Shown here in pieces: positions 1-9,537 of a stretch of DNA of 64,000 nucleotides. Made by a program: the position numbers and the translations under genes. How positions within the stretch are numbered: position 1 is the stretch's first letter; every line of letters starts with the position of its first letter. Origin of the DNA: Ensifer sp. LC163 (GTDB taxonomy: Bacteria; Pseudomonadota; Alphaproteobacteria; Rhizobiales; Rhizobiaceae); assembly GCF_001695855.1 (NCBI RefSeq), contig NZ_MBSS01000014.1, forward strand, positions 1 through 64,000, in the 5' to 3' direction. The notes beneath the pieces were generated by a model that searched no databases, had not been told where the DNA came from, and was given only the letters and a program-made list of their open reading frames with translations.

Positions 1-75
1 CCGGCCAGCGGCCTCTGAAAGCGTCGCACCAAAAGGCCTTACAGAAGACCGCGCTCGATCACTCGTAAATTTAGA

Positions 76-1497
76 TCAGAATCTTCTTGCACTCTGGGCG
101 GCAACCACAGAAGCCTTGCCGTTATACTCCGCCCAGCCGATCGGTGGCGCATGATGGTGCGGGTCGCGCGCCATGGCGTTGGCGCCATGATCGAGCAACA
201 GCTTCGCCATTTCGATATGCCCGTGTAATGCCGCCTCGTGCAGCGGGGTGCGCGAGGTCATGCGGTTGACGTCGAAGCCGAGCGACAACATCAGCACCAC
301 CTGGGCCTGCTGGTTTTCACCCGCAGCCTCATGCAGGATCGCCGGATGGGCCGCTTGCGTGCGCGAAACGAGTGTCGGATCCGCCGCCGCCAGTGCCTTC
401 GCCAGCTCTTCCTTGCCCTCTCCAATAACCCGCGCCAGGCGGTCGACATCGGTGAGTTCTGCCGCCGTTGCGCCATGAGCAGCCAGATACTCGGCAAGGG
501 ACGTGTCCCCGCCGAGCTCGGCCCATTGGTACGGCGTGCGCCCGTTCACGGTGTGGTTGACGTCGGCTCCATGCTCGACGAGCAGCCGAACGCGGGCCGC
601 CATCTTCTTTTCCAGCGCCCAGGCAAGCTGGTAGTCGAAGACCCGCTCGCTGTTTTCGATCAGCTGGCCATCTTCGCGGACAAGCCAGTTGTTCCTGTCC
701 TTCGCACTCAGTCCGTGCCGCAACAGGAGTCCGATGCAGGTGTTGTCGGGCTCGAACATCCGGTTGTAGAGCGCCTGGCTGTCATTGGCCTTGGCGCCGG
801 CCTTGAGCAGAAGTTCGGCAAAGGCGATGCAATCCGGGTGTTCCGGCTGCCGCTCCTTGCCCGCCTCGCCCTGGCCGAAGACGCCCGTCAGAGCGGTAAA
901 GCGAAATTGCCCGTCATCCATCCAGAAGACATTGGCATCGGCACCGCACGCGATAAGCCGCTCGCCCGCAGCAAGCGAAGACCTGCCGGGAACGCGGGCA
1001 TAGGCCGCGTAAAGCAGAGGCTCCCAATCGTAGGGACCGCCGCGCTTGCCGGCGAGCTTCGGATCCTTATCGAGCCAGCGGTCGATCGCTTTGACATCAC
1101 CGAGCGCTGCGGCAACATGGATGCTCTCGCCGGCGATTTCAGGATGTTCGTCGAGCAGGGCTTTGGCCTGAGCATATCGCTCCGGGTCGGCAGCGATATC
1201 GGCGAAGTAGGACACGGTCGCCAGTGCCAGGAAACGGTTGGCAAGCTGTTCGGTTGCAGGCTTTCCCGGTTGAGCGCGTTCGAGATGCGTTTTCAATCGC
1301 GTCCAGCTGGAAAAGCCGAACTCCCGGGCAATGACCAGTTGGGCATCCTGCAGGCCGATCGCGGCCGGGTCAGCGAAATAGGGCAGCGCCCGCTGGCGTG
1401 CTGCGGCATCGCCAGCCTTTACGGCCTTCAGAAAAGCCTTGGCCTGTTTGCCGATGGAATCCAGGGTAGCGTTCGCGGGAAGATCGCGCGTGATCAT
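76..1497 (-). CDS. Ankyrin-repeat protein
   Basis: This 473-residue protein carries ankyrin-type helical repeats, a protein-binding scaffold; no enzymatic domain is visible. Repeat signatures include LLVEHGADVNHTVNGRTPYQ, GFDVNRMTSRTPLHEAALHG and LLLDHGANA near the C-terminus, with weaker units around residues 150-280. The N-terminal 70 residues (a helix rich in Ala/Lys, then REFGFSSWTRLKTHLE) are a common preface in bacterial members of this type. No signal peptide is seen, so it is probably cytoplasmic. The start at 1497 is chosen because AAAGGAGG lies 7 bp upstream; the frame remains open further upstream but without a ribosome site. It is separated from the next gene by a RIME-like repeat. 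Its partner is unknown. Confidence 0.85.
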   Translation of the reverse strand: MITRDLPANATLDSIGKQAKAFLKAVKAGDAAARQRALPYFADPAAIGLQDAQLVIAREFGFSSWTRLKTHLERAQPGKPATEQLANRFLALATVSYFADIAADPERYAQAKALLDEHPEIAGESIHVAAALGDVKAIDRWLDKDPKLAGKRGGPYDWEPLLYAAYARVPGRSSLAAGERLIACGADANVFWMDDGQFRFTALTGVFGQGEAGKERQPEHPDCIAFAELLLKAGAKANDSQALYNRMFEPDNTCIGLLLRHGLSAKDRNNWLVREDGQLIENSERVFDYQLAWALEKKMAARVRLLVEHGADVNHTVNGRTPYQWAELGGDTSLAEYLAAHGATAAELTDVDRLARVIGEGKEELAKALAAADPTLVSRTQAAHPAILHEAAGENQQAQVVLMLSLGFDVNRMTSRTPLHEAALHGHIEMAKLLLDHGANAMARDPHHHAPPIGWAEYNGKASVVAAQSARRF

Positions 1498-1654
1498 GAA
1501 AGACCTCCTTTCATTCACGTCCGGTATCCGCGCCCACAGACTGAAAAGAGGTGTGGCAACCAAGTTCAGTAAAACAGGTGGGTCTGGCCCTTCCCGCGGA
1601 TCGGGTGCGCCCTGCGAACGACAAAATCGCTACCACGCAGCCCATATTGTTGTC

Positions 1655-1760
1655 TACAGCGCCGCGCGTCTTATCAGACGCGCAAAGGTCGCTGTAGCAC
1701 TTTGAATTGCTGCATGTTTTCATCCATAAATCGGATAGGATTTAAGGAAACATGCAGTAG
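1655..1760 (+). repeat. RIME-like double palindrome, copy 1 (forward)
   Basis: A 106-bp intergenic element made of two palindromes. The first is TACAGCG-CCGCGCGTC...GACGCGC...CGCTGTA (1655-1697). The second opens at CTGCATGTTT and closes at AAACATGCAG, with an inner AAATC/GGATTT pair. Six further full-length copies and one fragment lie in this window. The architecture matches what is known of RIME elements in rhizobia; the family name is by recollection, not by alignment. Confidence 0.8.
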
Positions 1761-1765
1761 TCTGC

Positions 1766-2593
1766 TCAGCTTTCCCGCTCGTAGCGAACGAAAGCAAAGC
1801 AATCGCCCCTGGGCGACCAGTTCGGCACGTTCATCGTGCCCTGCCCGCCGAAGAGCTCGAACAGCTCGCGCGCATTGCCACCGTCCATGTCCATCAGTCG
1901 CAAACGGACGTCCAGGTCTCGCGGATGGTCAAAGACATCGCCGTCATAGGAGAGAACCAGCAGGTGTCGCCCGTCCGGCGACGGATGCGGGAACCAGTCT
2001 CCATAGGGGCTGTCGGTAATTCGTTCGACATCGGTGCCGTCCGGCCGAACGCGCCAGATCTGCATGCGGCCGGTGCGGCTGGAGTTGAAGTAGATCCATG
2101 CCCCGTCCGGCGACCAGTCGGGCCCGTCGTTTCTGCCCTCGCCCTGCGTCAGCCGCCGCTCCTCGCCGCCCTCGACCGGGATCGTATAGATATCGAAGAC
2201 CTGGTCACGGATGCCGCAATAGGTGAGCGTCTGGCCATCCGGCGACCAGCCGTGCCAGTAGGACGGAAGGTTCGGGGTCACGAGCCGCGGAATGCCGCCG
2301 GTAGCGGGCAGCAGATAGATCGCCGACTTACCGAACTCGGTCTTGTCGCTGATCGCAATCGTGCTGCCATCCGGCGAAATGCCGTGGTCGTTGTTGCAGA
2401 GGCGGGCAAAGCCGGTGTCGATCTGGACCGGCGCACCGCCAGCAAGCGCAAGGCGATAGAGTAGCCCATCTGCGTTGATGATAAGAGAGCGCCCGTCCGG
2501 CGACCAGTTCGGCGCCTCCGCCAGCCTGTCCGTCTGCCAGACGACGCGAGTCTTGCCGGTCACGATGTCATAGGTTTCGACGGAACTGCGCAT
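1766..2593 (-). CDS. TolB-like WD40/PD40 beta-propeller protein
   Basis: The 275-residue protein consists almost entirely of PD40-type propeller blades, recognisable by repeated [56 protein letters not shown] and PNWSPRGDC motifs. These blades resemble the C-terminal propeller of TolB, but there is no signal peptide and no TolB N-terminal domain, so it is probably a cytoplasmic interaction or ligand-binding module rather than the Tol-Pal component. The start has AGGAG six bases upstream. It lies 24 bp after the small membrane protein gene and is probably the third gene of the nadE operon. Substrate and partner are unknown. Confidence 0.85.
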   Translation of the reverse strand: MRSSVETYDIVTGKTRVVWQTDRLAEAPNWSPDGRSLIINADGLLYRLALAGGAPVQIDTGFARLCNNDHGISPDGSTIAISDKTEFGKSAIYLLPATGGIPRLVTPNLPSYWHGWSPDGQTLTYCGIRDQVFDIYTIPVEGGEERRLTQGEGRNDGPDWSPDGAWIYFNSSRTGRMQIWRVRPDGTDVERITDSPYGDWFPHPSPDGRHLLVLSYDGDVFDHPRDLDVRLRLMDMDGGNARELFELFGGQGTMNVPNWSPRGDCFAFVRYERES

Positions 2594-2617
2594 GCCCTTC
2601 TCCTGCCGCGAGCGCAG

Positions 2618-2953
2618 CTATTTGCGTTCGTCGCCCGCCGGCAGCATTGCCAGCACTTTGGCGCAGATCGACCGCATCAAGCCGAAAGTGCGCTGGTCGC
2701 GCCAGGTCGAGACGAAACCCCAGGCCAGCAGCAGCAGGATGCAGACGAAGGCCACACCGACGATGACGAGGCTGCCGGTCGCAAGACCATAGATCCCGAA
2801 CACCGCCGGTGTCGCGAAATAGGCGACCTGCGCCGAAACCTGCCCGCCGGCAGAACCATCACTCAACGACCAAAGCCGGATCAGCCGGATTTCCGCGTCC
2901 GTGAACTCGGGACGGCTTTCCCTGCCGTCCTGCCCTTCGGAGAAGATGCTCAC
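2618..2953 (-). CDS. Small membrane protein of unknown function
   Basis: A 111-residue protein with a polar N-terminus and two hydrophobic stretches (about residues 42-57 and 59-82, the second very strong), followed by a basic cytoplasmic-looking tail. I recognise no family. The frame begins with GTG only 2 bp after the nadE stop codon, with GGGG seven bases upstream, which implies translational coupling with nadE. It is followed closely by the propeller protein, so the three genes are probably one transcript. Confidence 0.65.
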   Translation of the reverse strand: MSIFSEGQDGRESRPEFTDAEIRLIRLWSLSDGSAGGQVSAQVAYFATPAVFGIYGLATGSLVIVGVAFVCILLLLAWGFVSTWRDQRTFGLMRSICAKVLAMLPAGDERK

Positions 2954-2955
2954 CG

Positions 2956-4638
2956 CTAACCCCGGTCGCGGAACCGGTTGGTGATCGGATAGCGCCGATC
3001 GCGACCAAAATTCTTCTTGGTGATCTTCACGCCGGGTGCCGACTGCCGGCGCTTGTATTCGGCGATGTAGAGCAGATGCTCGATGCGGTGCACCGTCGCT
3101 TCGTCATGACCGCGCGCCACGATCTCCTCCGTGCTCATCTCCTTTTCGACGAGGCATTCGAGAATATCGTCGAGCACCGGATAGGGCGGCAGCGAATCCT
3201 GGTCCGTCTGGTTGGGACGAAGTTCGGCCGAAGGCGCCTTGTCGATGATGTTTGGCGGGATGACCACGCCGGACGGACCGAGCGCGCCTGGTGGCACGGT
3301 GGTGTTGCGCCAGCGTGAGAGCCCATAGACCTCCATCTTGTAGAGGTCCTTGATCGGATTGAAGCCGCCGTTCATGTCGCCATAGAGCGTGGCATAGCCG
3401 ACCGACATTTCCGACTTGTTGCCGGTGGTAACCACCATCGAACCGAATTTGTTGGAGACGGCCATGAGAATGGTGCCGCGTGTGCGGCTCTGCAGGTTTT
3501 CCTCGGTGATTCCTGATTCCGTGCCTTCGAACATATCCGCCAGCGCGTCCAGAAACCCCTGCACCGGCTCTTCGATCGGCACGATATCGTAGCGACAACC
3601 AAGCGCTTCCGCGCAATCCTTGGCGTCTTTCAGCGAATCCTTCGAGGTGTAGTGGTAAGGCAGCATGATCGTGCGCACGCGCTCCTCGCCGAGCGCATCG
3701 ACGGCAAGTGCTGCGCAGATCGCCGAGTCGATGCCGCCGGACAGGCCGAGCACGACATTCTTGAAGCCGTTCTTGTTGACGTAATCGCGGAAGCCAAGCA
3801 TGCAGGCGCGATAGTCGGCCTCCTCCCGCTCCGGCATGCGCGACTGCAGACCGCCGGCACAATGCCAGCCATTGTCGCCCTTCTTCCATTCGACGATCGA
3901 CAGCGCTTCCTCGAACTGGCTCATCTGGAAGGCGAGTGACTTATCCGTGTTGAAGGCGAAGCTCGCGCCGTCGAACACCAGCTCATCCTGGCCGCCGAGC
4001 TGGTTGGCATAGATCATCGGCAGGCCCGTCTCGATCACCTGCTTCAGCACGACCTGATGGCGCACGTCCACCTTGCCGCGGTAATAGGGCGAACCGTTCG
4101 GCGACAGCAGGATTTCAGCACCGCTTTCCGCCAGCGTCTCGCACACACCGAGATCGCCCCAGATGTCCTCGCAGATCGGAATGCCAATGCGAATGCCGCG
4201 GAAATTGACCGGTCCCGGCATCTCGCCCTGGTCGAACACCCGTTTCTCGTCGAACTCGCCATAGTTCGGCAGATCGACCTTGTCGCGCACTGCAATGATC
4301 TTACCGCCATCGAGAACGGCCACCGCATTGTGGCGCCCAGTCTTGGCGAGACGCGGAAAACCGATGATGACGCCGGGACCGCCATCGGCGGTCTCCGCCG
4401 CCAGCTTTTCCACCGCCTGCAGGCAGGACTTGAGGAAGGCCGGTTTGAGAACCAGATCCTCCGGCGGGTAACCGGAAATGAAAAGCTCGGTGAGAAGCAG
4501 GAGATCGGCGCCCTGGCGCGCCGCATCGGCGCGCGCCTCACGCGCTTTCGCCAGGTTTCCGGCAATATCGCCGACCGTTGGATTGAGCTGGGCGATTGCG
4601 ATACGAAGCAGGGTGGGAGTGGCTTTATGAGCGGTCAT
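2956..4638 (-). CDS. nadE: Glutamine-dependent NAD(+) synthetase
   Basis: This enzyme amidates nicotinate adenine dinucleotide to NAD, the last step of NAD synthesis, using ammonia released from glutamine. The 560-residue protein has an N-terminal carbon-nitrogen hydrolase domain with the Glu51, Lys120 and Cys156 triad (TELFISGYPPEDL, VRDKVDLPNYGEF, GIPICEDIWG). It continues into an ATP-pyrophosphatase synthetase domain with the P-loop LSGGIDSAICAAL at about residue 300. The length and order are those of the two-domain bacterial form. It is the first gene of an apparent three-gene operon and is divergent from the LTA-synthase-like gene. Confidence 0.96.
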   Translation of the reverse strand: MTAHKATPTLLRIAIAQLNPTVGDIAGNLAKAREARADAARQGADLLLLTELFISGYPPEDLVLKPAFLKSCLQAVEKLAAETADGGPGVIIGFPRLAKTGRHNAVAVLDGGKIIAVRDKVDLPNYGEFDEKRVFDQGEMPGPVNFRGIRIGIPICEDIWGDLGVCETLAESGAEILLSPNGSPYYRGKVDVRHQVVLKQVIETGLPMIYANQLGGQDELVFDGASFAFNTDKSLAFQMSQFEEALSIVEWKKGDNGWHCAGGLQSRMPEREEADYRACMLGFRDYVNKNGFKNVVLGLSGGIDSAICAALAVDALGEERVRTIMLPYHYTSKDSLKDAKDCAEALGCRYDIVPIEEPVQGFLDALADMFEGTESGITEENLQSRTRGTILMAVSNKFGSMVVTTGNKSEMSVGYATLYGDMNGGFNPIKDLYKMEVYGLSRWRNTTVPPGALGPSGVVIPPNIIDKAPSAELRPNQTDQDSLPPYPVLDDILECLVEKEMSTEEIVARGHDEATVHRIEHLLYIAEYKRRQSAPGVKITKKNFGRDRRYPITNRFRDRG

Positions 4639-4889
4639 GAGCGGGCCTGTCGGTCTGTTCTCGAACGAATGCGTCTGACTTTCGCCCCGATCTTTAGCGC
4701 AATCCGCGCCAAAATACCCACAGCCAATCGCCGCGAAGCGAAAAATTCCAAATAATTCTGCCTTTCCGGCTTGTTATCGGCGTAGGCTCGCGCGCCCTGA
4801 CGTCACGAAAACCTGTTTCCAGACACCCTGAACAAGCCATTCATCCCCTGTTCAAAATGACGGTCGTATGACAGTTACACGACACATTG

Positions 4890-6830
4890 ATGAAATTGGA
4901 GAAGATGTTGGCTAGTATTGATTCAGCCGTAGCGAGGAGATCACGAGTCTACGCTGGTAGACCCGGATTTGCCGCGCGGCACGCCAAGACGCTGACCTCC
5001 GCGCGCAGTGCATTTTTCTCGCTGGCGATTGCGGCTGCCCTCGTTTTTGCAGTCGAGCTGATCGTGCGCCAGTCCGTGGCTGACACGACCGCCTACTTCC
5101 TCGATCCGATGCGCCCCGCCTGGACCACCATCGGCGCATTCTTCCTGATCCTGCTCGCCATCGATGGCGTTTTCGGCCGCGAACACAAGTCCGCCGTGCT
5201 CCTTGCGCCGCTGGCGATCATCCCGGCCATCATCTGCCAGCAGAAGCAGGTCTTCCTGTCCGACCCGCTCTATCCCACCGATTTCCTCTTCGGCCGCCAG
5301 ATCCTCGAGCTGATGCCGGTTCTGGTCAAGGACCGCCCTTGGACCGCCGTCGGCATCGTTGTCGGCCTCATCGCGGCCGTCGCCGCAATCGGCCTGTTGC
5401 TGCGCTACGCCTGGCGCAACTTCCCCAAGCTGACGCGCCGCGAGCGCATCGCCCGTGCGGCTTTTGCGCTGCCATTGCTCTTCGCCTTCTGGAACATCAT
5501 GGACTACAACCAGTTCTCCTGGATCCGTGATCGCCTGAAGGTCATCCCGATCATGTGGGACCAGACCGAAAACTACCGCCACAACGGGTTTGCGCTCGCC
5601 TTTGCGATCAACCTGCCGATGGCCAATGTCAGCGCGCCTTCAGGCTACATGGCCGATGCGATCGACCGCATCCCGGTCAAGCCGCTGCCAGCCGGCACCT
5701 CCCACCGCGGCAAGCCTGATGTCATCGTGCTGATGAGCGAATCCTTCTGGGATCCGACGCGTCTGCCGAACGTCAAGCTGACGCCCGACCCGATGCCGAC
5801 GATCCGCGAGATGCAGTCAGGCAACGTGTTCTCGCCCGAGTTCGGCGGCATGACGGCCAATGTCGAATTCGAAGCGCTGACCGGCTTTTCGAACGCCTTC
5901 CTGCCCTATGGCAGCATTCCGTACCAGCAGTATATCCGCAACCCGATCCCGTCGCTTGCCACCTTCTTCCGTGGCGAGGGTTACGTTTCACGCGCCATCC
6001 ATCCGTTCCAGAGCTGGTTCTGGAACCGCACGGCCGTCTACAAGGCCTTCGGCTTCGACACCTTCAAATCGGAGGAAAACATGCCGCCGATGCAGAAGCG
6101 CGGCATCTTCGCCTCGGACGAATCCCTGACCAAAGAGATCATCCGCCAGGCGGATGCCATGGACGACCCATTCTTCTTCTTCGCGGTGACGCTGCAGGGC
6201 CACGGCCCCTATGAGCCCAACCGCTATGCCAGGAACACCATCAAGGTCGAAGGCAACCTGCCCGAGAGCGACCGCCAGGTGCTTGCCACCTATGCGCAGG
6301 GCATCAAGGAAGCCGACGAGAGCCTGAAGAAACTCATGGATTGGGCTGAGGAACGCGACCGCGAAACCATCATTGTCCTCTTTGGCGACCACCTGCCGCC
6401 GCTGAACACCGTCTATACCAACACCGGTTTCATGAAGGGCGTGACCGCCGAGCGCAAGGGTCCGAAGGATCAGATGAAGGCCCAGCACGAGACGCCGCTC
6501 GTCGTCTGGTCGAACAAGACGGGTCCGAAGAAGAATGTCGGCACGATCAGCCCGGCCTTCCTCTCCTACCAGATCCTGAAGCAGTCCGGTTACGAGCATC
6601 CCTATTACACCGGCTTCCTCGGCAAGGTGCATGACCAGTACCGCGTCGTCGACCGCTACATGCTGATCCGCAAGAACGGCAAGGATGTCGCCGAGTGGTC
6701 GCGCCAACCGAAGGTGCCGGCGCTGCTGCGCGACTACCGCTTCCTGCAGCACGACATGATGTTCGGCAAGCGCTACTCGACCGACCGCTTCTTCAAGTCG
6801 CACGCGGATCTCTACGCCGCAGGTTTCTAA
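4890..6830 (+). CDS. LTA-synthase/phosphoglycerol-transferase-like membrane sulfatase-fold protein
   Basis: A 646-residue inner-membrane protein with about five transmembrane helices (residues 41-60, 78-93, 100-117, 150-172 and 187-203) and a large periplasmic alkaline-phosphatase-fold domain. Seen in that domain are the metal-binding Glu in VLMSESFWDP, the likely nucleophile Thr322 in GGMTANVEFEALTG, and the downstream FGDHLPPL metal site. This is the LtaS/OpgB fold. In a Gram-negative rhizobium the likely role is transfer of phosphoglycerol from phosphatidylglycerol to a periplasmic glucan, as known for S. meliloti CgmB, but I cannot prove orthology. The ATG at 4890 was chosen; an ATG at 4905 is possible. 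A strong terminator follows. Confidence 0.8.
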   Translation: MKLEKMLASIDSAVARRSRVYAGRPGFAARHAKTLTSARSAFFSLAIAAALVFAVELIVRQSVADTTAYFLDPMRPAWTTIGAFFLILLAIDGVFGREHKSAVLLAPLAIIPAIICQQKQVFLSDPLYPTDFLFGRQILELMPVLVKDRPWTAVGIVVGLIAAVAAIGLLLRYAWRNFPKLTRRERIARAAFALPLLFAFWNIMDYNQFSWIRDRLKVIPIMWDQTENYRHNGFALAFAINLPMANVSAPSGYMADAIDRIPVKPLPAGTSHRGKPDVIVLMSESFWDPTRLPNVKLTPDPMPTIREMQSGNVFSPEFGGMTANVEFEALTGFSNAFLPYGSIPYQQYIRNPIPSLATFFRGEGYVSRAIHPFQSWFWNRTAVYKAFGFDTFKSEENMPPMQKRGIFASDESLTKEIIRQADAMDDPFFFFAVTLQGHGPYEPNRYARNTIKVEGNLPESDRQVLATYAQGIKEADESLKKLMDWAEERDRETIIVLFGDHLPPLNTVYTNTGFMKGVTAERKGPKDQMKAQHETPLVVWSNKTGPKKNVGTISPAFLSYQILKQSGYEHPYYTGFLGKVHDQYRVVDRYMLIRKNGKDVAEWSRQPKVPALLRDYRFLQHDMMFGKRYSTDRFFKSHADLYAAGF

Positions 6831-6853
6831 TCCAACGTGCTTGAGAAACAGAC

Positions 6854-6884
6854 AGAGCCGGACGGGCGACCGTCCGGCTCTTTT
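6854..6884 (+). terminator. Rho-independent terminator after the LTA-synthase-like gene
   Basis: A perfect 12-bp stem (AGAGCCGGACGG / CCGTCCGGCTCT) with a GCGA loop, followed by TTT, begins 23 bp after the stop codon at 6830. Confidence 0.9.
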
Positions 6885-6959
6885 CATTTTCACCTATCCC
6901 GTTGATTTCCTGGTCGAAGTGGTGCGCTAAATCCCTCCGCCCCATTTCCGGAGACGACC

Positions 6960-7093
6960 ATGCTGCACTTCAACGACCTTTCTCAGCACCTCTTCGGCAA
7001 ACGTGCTGCTGCGCGAGATCGCCGATCTGCGTACCGACATCGCCAATCTCAACCGCCAGCTTGCCCAATATCGGCACGCGCCCGACAACGAGT
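6960..7093 (+). pseudogene. Possible small gene interrupted by a +1 frameshift
   Basis: An ATG at 6960 with CCGGAG upstream opens the frame MLHFNDLSQHL. Skipping one base near 6993 gives a continuous, protein-like reading to a TAG at 7091: NVLLREIADLRTDIANLNRQ, then LAQYRHAPDNE. That would be a 44-residue helical protein with heptad-like hydrophobic spacing. As written, the two halves are in different frames, so it is a decayed small gene, a sequencing error, or chance. The rest of the 6885-7290 gap is AT-rich and otherwise featureless; it presumably holds the promoter of the Tad-like pair. Confidence 0.3.
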
Positions 7094-7290
7094 AGTCGAC
7101 GCGCGAGGAGATAAAATGTGCCAGAATCTGCGCGGTTCCTAATTCAATCACAAATATGCATTTCGCAACAACAGGCTATTTCTGACCATTGAAACAACCT
7201 ATTCGCGTATCAAAAAATTAACACTTAAGGCGCAGCCTGAAGGTGCAGGGACAGGGAAAAAGCAGTCACGGTTCGGTCGGAGTTGCTGAT

Positions 7291-7713
7291 ATGTCCAATA
7301 CAACGCGCCTGTTCGGCAGCCGCGATGGCGCTGCCGCAATTGAATTTGCGATCATCGCCCCACTCTTCCTTCTATGTCTGCTGACATTGATCGCCTATGG
7401 CATCTATCTCAGCGCAGCCCACTCCATTCAGCAGATTGCCGCCGATGCAGCGCGCACCGCCATCGCCGGCCTTTCTCAAAGCGAGCGGGAACGTCTTGCG
7501 ACGGATTACATCCAACGCACGACGATGGATCAAGCCTTCATCAAGCCATCCCAGATGACGGTCACCGTCAAGGACGACACGAGCAACGCCAGCCAGTTCA
7601 CGGTAAGGATCAAATACGACGCCGGCGATCTCCCGATCTTCAACATGTTCACCTTTGCGATGCCGAGCGAGCAGATCGAACGCTTCGCGACAATTCGCAT
7701 GGGAGGCATCTGA
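7291..7713 (+). CDS. TadE-like pseudopilin/pilus assembly protein
   Basis: A 140-residue protein with the TadE signature near its N-terminus: a short basic leader, then DGAAAIEFAIIAPLFLLC with the conserved Glu at position +5 of a single transmembrane helix. TadE-like proteins are prepilin-peptidase substrates or minor pseudopilins of Flp/Tad systems and face the periplasm. The ATG at 7291 is preceded by CGGAG. The stop is one base before the start of the TadG-like gene, whose ribosome site lies inside this frame, so the two are coupled. No tadA/B/C, secretin or flp gene lies nearby. Confidence 0.85.
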   Translation: MSNTTRLFGSRDGAAAIEFAIIAPLFLLCLLTLIAYGIYLSAAHSIQQIAADAARTAIAGLSQSERERLATDYIQRTTMDQAFIKPSQMTVTVKDDTSNASQFTVRIKYDAGDLPIFNMFTFAMPSEQIERFATIRMGGI

Positions 7714-7714
7714 C

Positions 7715-9454
7715 ATGGTTCTGAAGGTGCTAGGAATGCGGTCCCTCGCACGATCAAGGGATGGCAATATCGGCATATCCGCCGCTCTCGTCATGCCGCT
7801 CGTGATCATGTCCATGGGGCTCGGCATCGACTACGGCTACCTCACCGTCCAGAGGCAAGAGATGCAGTCGACGGTCGATCTTGCCGCCATTGCCGCCGCA
7901 TCGAACGTGTCATCCGCCGAGCAGGCGGTCCTCAAGTACTTCTCCAACAACGGCCTTAATTTCGCGGTTGCGACACCCGCCGGCCTGCTGACGGTCGACG
8001 GCAAGGTCCTGCCGCCGGGCGACATCGGCACTGCGAAGGTCGACGGGGTGGCAACGGTCACGCGTGGACGCTATGTGCCCGATCCGAACATCGCCGCGGG
8101 CCACCGCTTCATCAAGGACGCGGCCCCCTCAGATGCGGTCCAGGTGCATCTGGAAAAGAAGGGTCTGATCTATCTTGCCTCTGTCTTCAGCGAGCCACCG
8201 GATCTCAACGTCATCGGCACGGCGGCCAGTTCGAAAATTGCCGCCTTTTCTGTCGGATCGCGTCTTGCCAGCCTTAATGACGGCCTGCTCAACGCCATTC
8301 TCGGCCAGATGCTCGGCACGAACATCTCGTTGAAGGTCATGGACTACAACGCCCTGATCGACGCCGATATCGACATCCAGCCCTTCCTGAAGATCATTGC
8401 GACCAAGCTCAGCCTGACCGCCGCCTCTTACGAGGACGTGCTCGACGCCCAGCTGACGATGCCGCAATTGTTGTCGTCGATGCGGCTGTTTCAGGGGCTC
8501 TCCGGCACGGTAACCTCAGCTCTCAAGAGCATCGAACTGGCGACGGCCAACAACAGGAAAACCTTCACGTTGGCGCAGATCCTCAATCTCGATCCCAAGA
8601 AGGACCTGAGGGTCGACGCCGGGTCGGATTGGGCGATGAAGGTCAGCGCACTGCAGATCGTATCTGCCGCCGCCGCCATTGCCAACGGCGAGAACCAGAT
8701 TGCACTTAACGCCGTCGCGGGCCTGCCGGGAATAGCCTCGGCCACAGTGAAACTTGCGATCGGCGAACCGCCGGTCGAGACTCCGAGCCACCGGCTCGGC
8801 ACCCCGGGCGCGGCGGTGCGCACGGCACAGACCCGGCTCGCGGTCGAGGTGGGCGTAGACGGGCTGGCTGCGCTTGCAGGCATTCGCATCCGTCTGCCGA
8901 TCTATGTCGAGCTGGCCCACGCCGAAGCCAAGCTTTCCGATATCCGCTGCTACGGCGGCAACCCGGAGAACGCGGCAGTCGTTGTCGATGCGGTGCCGGG
9001 CGTCGCCGAAATCGCCATCGGCGACGTCAACCCGAAGGTGCTTTCGAGTTTCTCGTCCGACGCTCGGGTCGAACGCGCCCGCATCGTCGATGCGCTGGTG
9101 GTCAAAATTGACGCTATCGCGCACGTCGAGGCGCAGAACCTTCAAGCTTCCCGGCTGACATTCAGCCCCACCGAAGTGGCCGCACGCTCGATCAAGACCG
9201 TATCGACCAGGGACATCCTGTCATCGACGACGAAGACCCTGCTCAACAATCTGGATCTCAACATTCAGGTGTTGTTCCTCACGCTCGGCAGCCCCACGAT
9301 CCTGCAGCAGGCGCTGGCCCAGACCCTCGGCGCTGTCACGAAACCGGTGGATGATCTGCTCTACAACCTGTTGCTCCTGGTAGGGGTACGGGTGGGCGAA
9401 GCGGATGTCCGTGTCACCGGCGTCAAATGCCAACCGCCGGTTCTCGTGCAGTAA
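7715..9454 (+). CDS. TadG-like Flp-pilus-associated protein
   Basis: A 579-residue protein beginning with the TadG/TadE_G-like N-terminus: SRDGNIGISAALVMPL and a transmembrane helix to about residue 45, then YLTVQRQEMQSTVDLAAIAAA. The rest is a long predicted periplasmic region without a von Willebrand domain that I can recognise. Proteins of this kind anchor or tune Tad/Flp pili. The start has GGGAGG about 9 bp upstream, within the end of tadE. It ends with an excellent terminator at 9476-9511, making a two-gene transcription unit. Confidence 0.8.
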   Translation: MVLKVLGMRSLARSRDGNIGISAALVMPLVIMSMGLGIDYGYLTVQRQEMQSTVDLAAIAAASNVSSAEQAVLKYFSNNGLNFAVATPAGLLTVDGKVLPPGDIGTAKVDGVATVTRGRYVPDPNIAAGHRFIKDAAPSDAVQVHLEKKGLIYLASVFSEPPDLNVIGTAASSKIAAFSVGSRLASLNDGLLNAILGQMLGTNISLKVMDYNALIDADIDIQPFLKIIATKLSLTAASYEDVLDAQLTMPQLLSSMRLFQGLSGTVTSALKSIELATANNRKTFTLAQILNLDPKKDLRVDAGSDWAMKVSALQIVSAAAAIANGENQIALNAVAGLPGIASATVKLAIGEPPVETPSHRLGTPGAAVRTAQTRLAVEVGVDGLAALAGIRIRLPIYVELAHAEAKLSDIRCYGGNPENAAVVVDAVPGVAEIAIGDVNPKVLSSFSSDARVERARIVDALVVKIDAIAHVEAQNLQASRLTFSPTEVAARSIKTVSTRDILSSTTKTLLNNLDLNIQVLFLTLGSPTILQQALAQTLGAVTKPVDDLLYNLLLLVGVRVGEADVRVTGVKCQPPVLVQ

Positions 9455-9475
9455 CAGCATCCCGACAAACACAAG

Positions 9476-9511
9476 AGGGCTGGCAACGGAAAAATCCGTT
9501 GCCAGCCCTTT
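9476..9511 (+). terminator. Rho-independent terminator after the tadE/tadG pair
   Basis: A perfect 15-bp stem (AGGGCTGGCAACGGA / TCCGTTGCCAGCCCT) with a four-base A loop, followed by TT. It lies 21 bp past the tadG stop and before the start of the next gene. Confidence 0.9.
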
Positions 9512-9537
9512 CGAACAAAATCGCGGGTTCGCACGTT

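Noticed and set aside
238-1572. 444-codon plus-strand frame opposite the ankyrin gene
   Set aside because: Shadow frame; the minus strand has clear ankyrin repeats and a perfect ribosome site.
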